Made by a program: the position numbers and the translations under genes. The notes under the pieces are model-generated. The model worked only from the letters and a program-made list of their open reading frames with translations. It ran no database searches and was not told the DNA's origin. Of a stretch of 64,000 nucleotides of DNA, positions 59,901-64,000 are shown piece by piece. Position 1 is the first letter of the stretch. Each line of letters opens with the position of its first letter. The stretch is from Chromohalobacter israelensis (GTDB lineage: Bacteria > Pseudomonadota > Gammaproteobacteria > Pseudomonadales > Halomonadaceae), in contig JQNW01000001.1 of NCBI GenBank assembly GCA_000761475.1, positions 973,690-1,037,689 on the forward strand. Direction: 5' to 3'.

Positions 59901-60937
59901 GACACCGCGAACCCGGTGAGCCCCGCCTTGGGCTTGCCGCCGACGCCGGTGGCGCCTTCGTCGCGAATCTCACCGCCGGCCCCCGTCGCCGCACCGGGAT
60001 AGGGTGCGATGGCCGTCGGATGGTTATGGGTTTCCACCTTCATCAGGATGTGGATGGGTTCCTGCGTCGCCGCGTAACGCGCCTCGCGCTCCTGGTGCGG
60101 CAGCCAGGGAGCGGCGAAGAAGCGGCCGGCCCGCGTGCCGCGAATCACGGCGGCATTGTCGCTGTAGGCCGAGAGAATGTCGTCGCCGGAACACGCATGG
60201 GTGTTCTTGATCATCTTGAACAGCGACAGCGGCTGGGCCTCGCCATCGATGGTCCAGTCGGCGTTGAAGATCTTGTGTCGGCAGTGCTCGGAATTGGCCT
60301 GCGCGAACATCATCAGTTCGACGTCGGTGGGATTGCGATCGAGCGAGCGAAAGGCCTCGAGCAGATAGTCGATCTCGTCGTCGGCCAGCGCCAGTCCCAG
60401 TGCGTCATTGGCGTCGACCAGCGCCTCGCGCCCGCCTTCGAGCACGTCGACCCGCCCCAGCGGCGCCGGCTCGTGCTGCTCGAACAGCTTGGCGGCATCG
60501 CTGGCATCGGCCAGCACCGTTTCGGTCATGGGATCGTGAAGCACCGCGACGAGCGCCGCGAACGTCGCCTCGTCGAGCTTGCCCCCCAGCGTCACGCGGT
60601 AGGCGATGCCGCGCTCGATGCGCCGCACCTGATGCAGACCGCAATTGTGGGCGATATCGGTGGCCTTGGAAGACCACGGCGACAACGTGCCCAGACGCGG
60701 CACGACCAGAAACAGCTGGCCTTCGGACTCGGCGTCGGCGCCATCGCGCACGGGACCGTAGGTCAGCAGTTGCGCCAGCACCTCGCGCGCCGTGTCGTCG
60801 AGATCCTCCTGGTGGTCGACGAAGTGAACATAATCGGCGTGCAACGCCTCGACCTCGGGCACGGCATCACGCAACGCGGCTAACAGCTTGGCATGGCGGA
60901 AAGCGGAAAGGGCGGGCGCTCCTCGCAGTTCGAGCAT
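56996..60937 (-). CDS. purL: Phosphoribosylformylglycinamidine synthase (large single-chain)
   Basis: 1313-residue cytoplasmic enzyme of purine synthesis: FGAR + Gln + ATP to FGAM. N-terminus [19 protein letters not shown] as in E. coli PurL, ATP-binding region [12 protein letters not shown] and [20 protein letters not shown] (core [12 protein letters not shown]), and a C-terminal class I glutaminase with [12 protein letters not shown], nucleophile C1153 in GVCNGCQML, and MPHPERVAR. Full length for the gammaproteobacterial form. The start at 60937 (GAGG about 10 bases upstream) matches the family. mltF is divergent with a 193-bp gap. Confidence 0.97.
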   Translation of the reverse strand: MLELRGAPALSAFRHAKLLAALRDAVPEVEALHADYVHFVDHQEDLDDTAREVLAQLLTYGPVRDGADAESEGQLFLVVPRLGTLSPWSSKATDIAHNCGLHQVRRIERGIAYRVTLGGKLDEATFAALVAVLHDPMTETVLADASDAAKLFEQHEPAPLGRVDVLEGGREALVDANDALGLALADDEIDYLLEAFRSLDRNPTDVELMMFAQANSEHCRHKIFNADWTIDGEAQPLSLFKMIKNTHACSGDDILSAYSDNAAVIRGTRAGRFFAAPWLPHQEREARYAATQEPIHILMKVETHNHPTAIAPYPGAATGAGGEIRDEGATGVGGKPKAGLTGFAVSNLRIPEFVQPWEAFDYGKPARIQSALDIMLEAPIGGAAFNNEFGRPNLSGFFRTYEQDAVGAAGIERRGYHKPVMLAGGYGNIREGHVAKGDIPVGGKLIVMGGPSMKIGLGGGAASSMASGASSEDLDFASVQRDNAEIERRAQEVIDRCWALGDDNPICFIHDVGAGGLSNALPELVKDGDRGGRFELRDIPNAEPGMSPLAIWCNEAQERYVLAVAPDDLEAFDALCRRERCPYAVVGEATEAHHLSVHDGHFDTRPVDLPMSVLFGKPPKMSRAFERRTLTMPSLGLDNLDLREALDRVLRLPAVASKSFLITIGDRSITGQVARDQMVGPWQVPVADCAVTTASFDTHAGEAMALGERPPVALVDPAASARLAVAEAITNLAAAPIAKLSDIKLSANWMSAAEHDGENQALYDAVHAVGMELCPQLGIAIPVGKDSMSMRTAWQEDIAEGEHEDKSVTAPLTLNITGFAPVTDAMRTLTPQLRLDQDESDLILIDLGQGQNRLGGSALAQVYGQVGDACPDLEDAEDLKAFFSVIQGLNADGKLLAYHDRSDGGLLVTLLEMAFAARGGLEIKLDWLIDDAYEAFDALFAEELGAVIQVNRRDTEFVLAQLAAAGLETCGVVARPRYDDQVRVTLFEEPLLETTRAIAQRTWTETSYRMQALRDNPQCAKSEFDALLDLRDPGLSAQPSFDVDEDIAAPYIGRGEQPRVAILREQGVNGHVEMAAAFDHAGFAAVDVHMSDILEGRVDLATMKGLVACGGFSYGDVLGAGGGWAKSVLFNDRARDAFEGFFQRDDSFSLGVCNGCQMLSQLKSLIPGAESWPRFVRNESEQFEARVSMVQVEKSPSILLAGMEGSRLPIAVAHGEGRAEFRDSGHLRSMQTSDQIAMRYVDNYGQVTTRYPANPNGSSAGITGLTTPDGRVTIMMPHPERVARAVTNSWRPDEWRQDGAWMRMFRNARVWVD

Positions 60938-61130
60938 GTCGAATAGGCCTCTGGGACAACAGGTAGACGATGCCGCGGGCGGCGGCCAATGAGCCCCCAT
61001 GATAATGGAAAAGCCGCTCACGGGCGAAGCCACCCGTTGCAGGATAGCGACGAGCGTGGAATCGGCGTCGGGTGACATCGGACGCGACGCCCGCTAAGGT
61101 GGCTGCCTCTCATCGCTGACCAGAACCGGT

Positions 61131-62585
61131 ATGCTCGATGCTCTGCTTCGTTACATGCGCCCAGTGGCGACGGCATTCGTTGCCCTGCTGGCGCTGCTGA
61201 TCCCCGACAACCGTACCTCCCACGAACCGGATGCGGCCTTGTCGGCGATTCTGTCGCGCGACTTCATCCAGGTGTTCACGCGCAACACCCCGACCACGTA
61301 TTACGAAGGCCGTCACGGCCCGACGGGGTTCGAGTACGACCTGGTGCGGCGTTTCGCGGAATCGCTGGATGTCAGCCTCTCACTGAACAGTGTCGGCAAT
61401 ATCGGCGACGTTCTCAGCGCCGTGCGCGACGGACGCGCCGACCTGGGCGCCGCCACCCTCTCGCTCGACCCGGCCGAACCCGGCATTCTCTACAGTCGCC
61501 CCATCATGTCGATGCAGCCCATGGTCATCTACCATCGCGGCATTCCGGCCCCGACGACGCCGGAGGATCTGCTCGGGCTCGATATCGCCGCACTGCGCGG
61601 CTCGGGCACCGGTCGCGCCCTGCGCGACCTGCAAAAGTCGCTGCCCGAACTGACCTGGCAGGAAACCGACGAGCTGGAAGTCACCGATCTCATCGAGATG
61701 GTCGAGAAAGGCGAATTCGATGCCGCCGTCGTCTATGCACACCAGTTCAAGCTCAACCGGCTCTTTTTCCCCGACGTCGAAAACGGATTCATGCTGGGGG
61801 CGCCGCAAAGCCTGGTCTGGGCGTTTCCCAAGGACAGCGGCGTGGCGCTGCTGCAAGCCGCCAACCGGCTCATCGACCGTCTGCACGCCAGCGGCCAGCT
61901 CGATGAGCTGATCGCACGCTACTTCGGTCACGACGATTATCTCGAATACGTGGGGGCGCGCCTGTTCATTCGCCACGCCCAGGCACGCCTGCCCCGCTAC
62001 GAGGCTGCGTTCAAGGAAGCGGCCCGCGACACCGGTTTCGACTGGAAGCTGCTCGCCGCGCTGGGCTATCAGGAATCGCACTGGAAGCCGCGCGCCACGT
62101 CACCGACCGGCGTGCGCGGCCTGATGATGCTGACCAACGACACGGCCGCCGAAGTCGGCGTGACCAATCGCCTGGATCCCGAGCAAAGCATCGAAGGCGG
62201 CGCGACGTACCTGCTTCACGTGAAGGGACGCCTGCAGGAGGAAATCACCGAGCCGGATCGCACCTGGATGGCGCTGGCCGCCTACAACGTGGGCCTGGGG
62301 CATCTCTACGATGCCCAGAAGATCACCGAGATGCAGGGCGGCGATCCCTATAAATGGGCGGACGTGCGCAAGGCCCTGCCACTGCTTCAAAAGCGCAAGT
62401 GGTACAGCCAGGTGCGCCATGGCTACGCACGCGGCGGCGAGCCGGTGATCTACGTGCGCAATATTCGTCGTTATTACGAAATTCTCAACTACGTGGATCG
62501 CAGTCAACGCCAATTCCACCAGCTCGGCGAGCGCGACGACACCTTCCCCCAGACACCCTTCAATACCGTTCCGCCGGTGCTTTAG
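61131..62585 (+). CDS. mltF: Membrane-bound lytic murein transglycosylase F
   Basis: 484 residues. One N-terminal hydrophobic segment (about 10-24) exports it. Then a periplasmic solute-binding-protein-like module (about 43-270, with [13 protein letters not shown] and [11 protein letters not shown]), and a C-terminal SLT lysozyme-like domain with catalytic E315 in [20 protein letters not shown] and [10 protein letters not shown]. This two-domain architecture defines MltF, which cleaves peptidoglycan. Lipobox not evident. Start ATG at 61131. tadA converges with a 15-bp gap. Confidence 0.94.
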   Translation: MLDALLRYMRPVATAFVALLALLIPDNRTSHEPDAALSAILSRDFIQVFTRNTPTTYYEGRHGPTGFEYDLVRRFAESLDVSLSLNSVGNIGDVLSAVRDGRADLGAATLSLDPAEPGILYSRPIMSMQPMVIYHRGIPAPTTPEDLLGLDIAALRGSGTGRALRDLQKSLPELTWQETDELEVTDLIEMVEKGEFDAAVVYAHQFKLNRLFFPDVENGFMLGAPQSLVWAFPKDSGVALLQAANRLIDRLHASGQLDELIARYFGHDDYLEYVGARLFIRHAQARLPRYEAAFKEAARDTGFDWKLLAALGYQESHWKPRATSPTGVRGLMMLTNDTAAEVGVTNRLDPEQSIEGGATYLLHVKGRLQEEITEPDRTWMALAAYNVGLGHLYDAQKITEMQGGDPYKWADVRKALPLLQKRKWYSQVRHGYARGGEPVIYVRNIRRYYEILNYVDRSQRQFHQLGERDDTFPQTPFNTVPPVL

Positions 62586-62600
62586 GCATCGGCCTCGCGC

Positions 62601-63935
<1,335 letters not shown>

Positions 63936-63949
63936 TGCGCCCCACCTGC

Positions 63950-64000
63950 ATCGAGTAGGAGGGGGAGTCGCCTCCCCCGTCCTCTCACACCACCGTACGT
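63950..64000 (-). mobile_element. 3' end of a group II intron (domain V remnant and domain VI), body outside window
   Basis: Reading the minus strand from 64000 downward: ACGTACGGTGGTGT (64000-63987) resembles the 3' half of domain V. GAG (63986-63984) and AGGA (63983-63980) pair with CTC (63955-63953) and TCCT (63960-63957), leaving the A at 63956 bulged. Above lie a lone C and an inner stem GGGGGAG/CTCCCCC closed by loop GCGA. The bulged A is six bases from the end GAT at 63952-63950. This is the expected shape of domain VI and the 3' splice boundary. The intron body and any reverse transcriptase lie beyond 64000, so the class cannot be given. If wrong, the sequence is just a strong hairpin after tesB. 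Confidence 0.7.

Noticed and set aside
56951..60883. A 1310-codon open frame opposite purL
   Set aside because: Shadow of purL. No family motifs, and it runs almost the full length of the real gene on the other strand.
63961..63978. Terminator of tesB
   Set aside because: No T-run follows on the plus strand. The hairpin fits better as domain VI of a group II intron on the minus strand.

Overview
The window is about 64 kb of GC-rich (visibly over 60 %) gammaproteobacterial chromosome. Gene content and protein sequences fit a moderately halophilic member of the Halomonadaceae (Chromohalobacter/Halomonas type): an Fnr with E. coli-like cysteine spacing, PlsB with the catalytic His-Asp pair at the E. 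coli positions, RadD, TtcA, MltF, the PrkA-YeaH-SpoVR stress trio, a CrbS/CrbR (MxtR/ErdR) acetate switch and a pqqABCDE operon. The genus is an inference from overall resemblance. Nearly everything is core chromosome. The only mobile DNA I can support is at the very right edge.

Layout. 1-9 kb: 3' part of rnr (minus), three tRNA-Leu(CAG) genes, a secreted or membrane-anchored DRGH nuclease, a stand-alone RAM-domain protein, and the spoVR-yeaH-prkA block. 9-14 kb: threonine aldolase, 2,4-dienoyl-CoA reductase (fadH), a divergent alpha/beta hydrolase, and a minus-strand cluster of five tRNA genes (Val, Asp, Asp, Val, Asp). 14-17 kb: a Tex30/KANL3-like hydrolase, fnr with an Fnr box in front, and ttcA. 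16.7-31.3 kb: an acetate-use region containing a DnaQ-like exonuclease, a CBS/nucleotidyltransferase protein, a DUF4212 plus SSS-family symporter pair, a small membrane protein, the hybrid sensor CrbS, manganese import and its regulator (mntH, mntR), the response regulator CrbR and acetyl-CoA synthetase. 31-39 kb: sprT-like, UPF0149, a phospholipase D/cardiolipin-synthase protein, plsB, rsmJ-uppP, tsaB, adk. 39.8-48 kb: aceE-aceF (three lipoyl domains), ampD, nadC, nadA and three tRNA-Lys(TTT) genes. 48-56 kb: rluB-scpB-scpA (overlapping), then pqqEDCBA on the same strand, then radD. 56-64 kb: a zinc-ribbon miniprotein, a YgiN-type monooxygenase, purL, mltF, tadA, tesB.

How it fits together. 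The centre is an acetate-scavenging module. Acetate is probably imported by the DUF4212/SSS pair, activated by Acs, and controlled by a sensor that carries a transporter-like input domain (CrbS) and a LuxR-type regulator (CrbR). A two-gene manganese homeostasis unit with its own palindromic operator lies between CrbS and CrbR. Pyruvate dehydrogenase, fadH and tesB feed or drain the same acetyl-CoA pool. The pqq operon has an activator-type promoter with a direct repeat in the -35 region.

At the right edge, on the minus strand just after tesB, the last 51 bases fold as domain VI, with a bulged branch-point adenosine, and the end of domain V of a group II intron. Its body lies outside the window.
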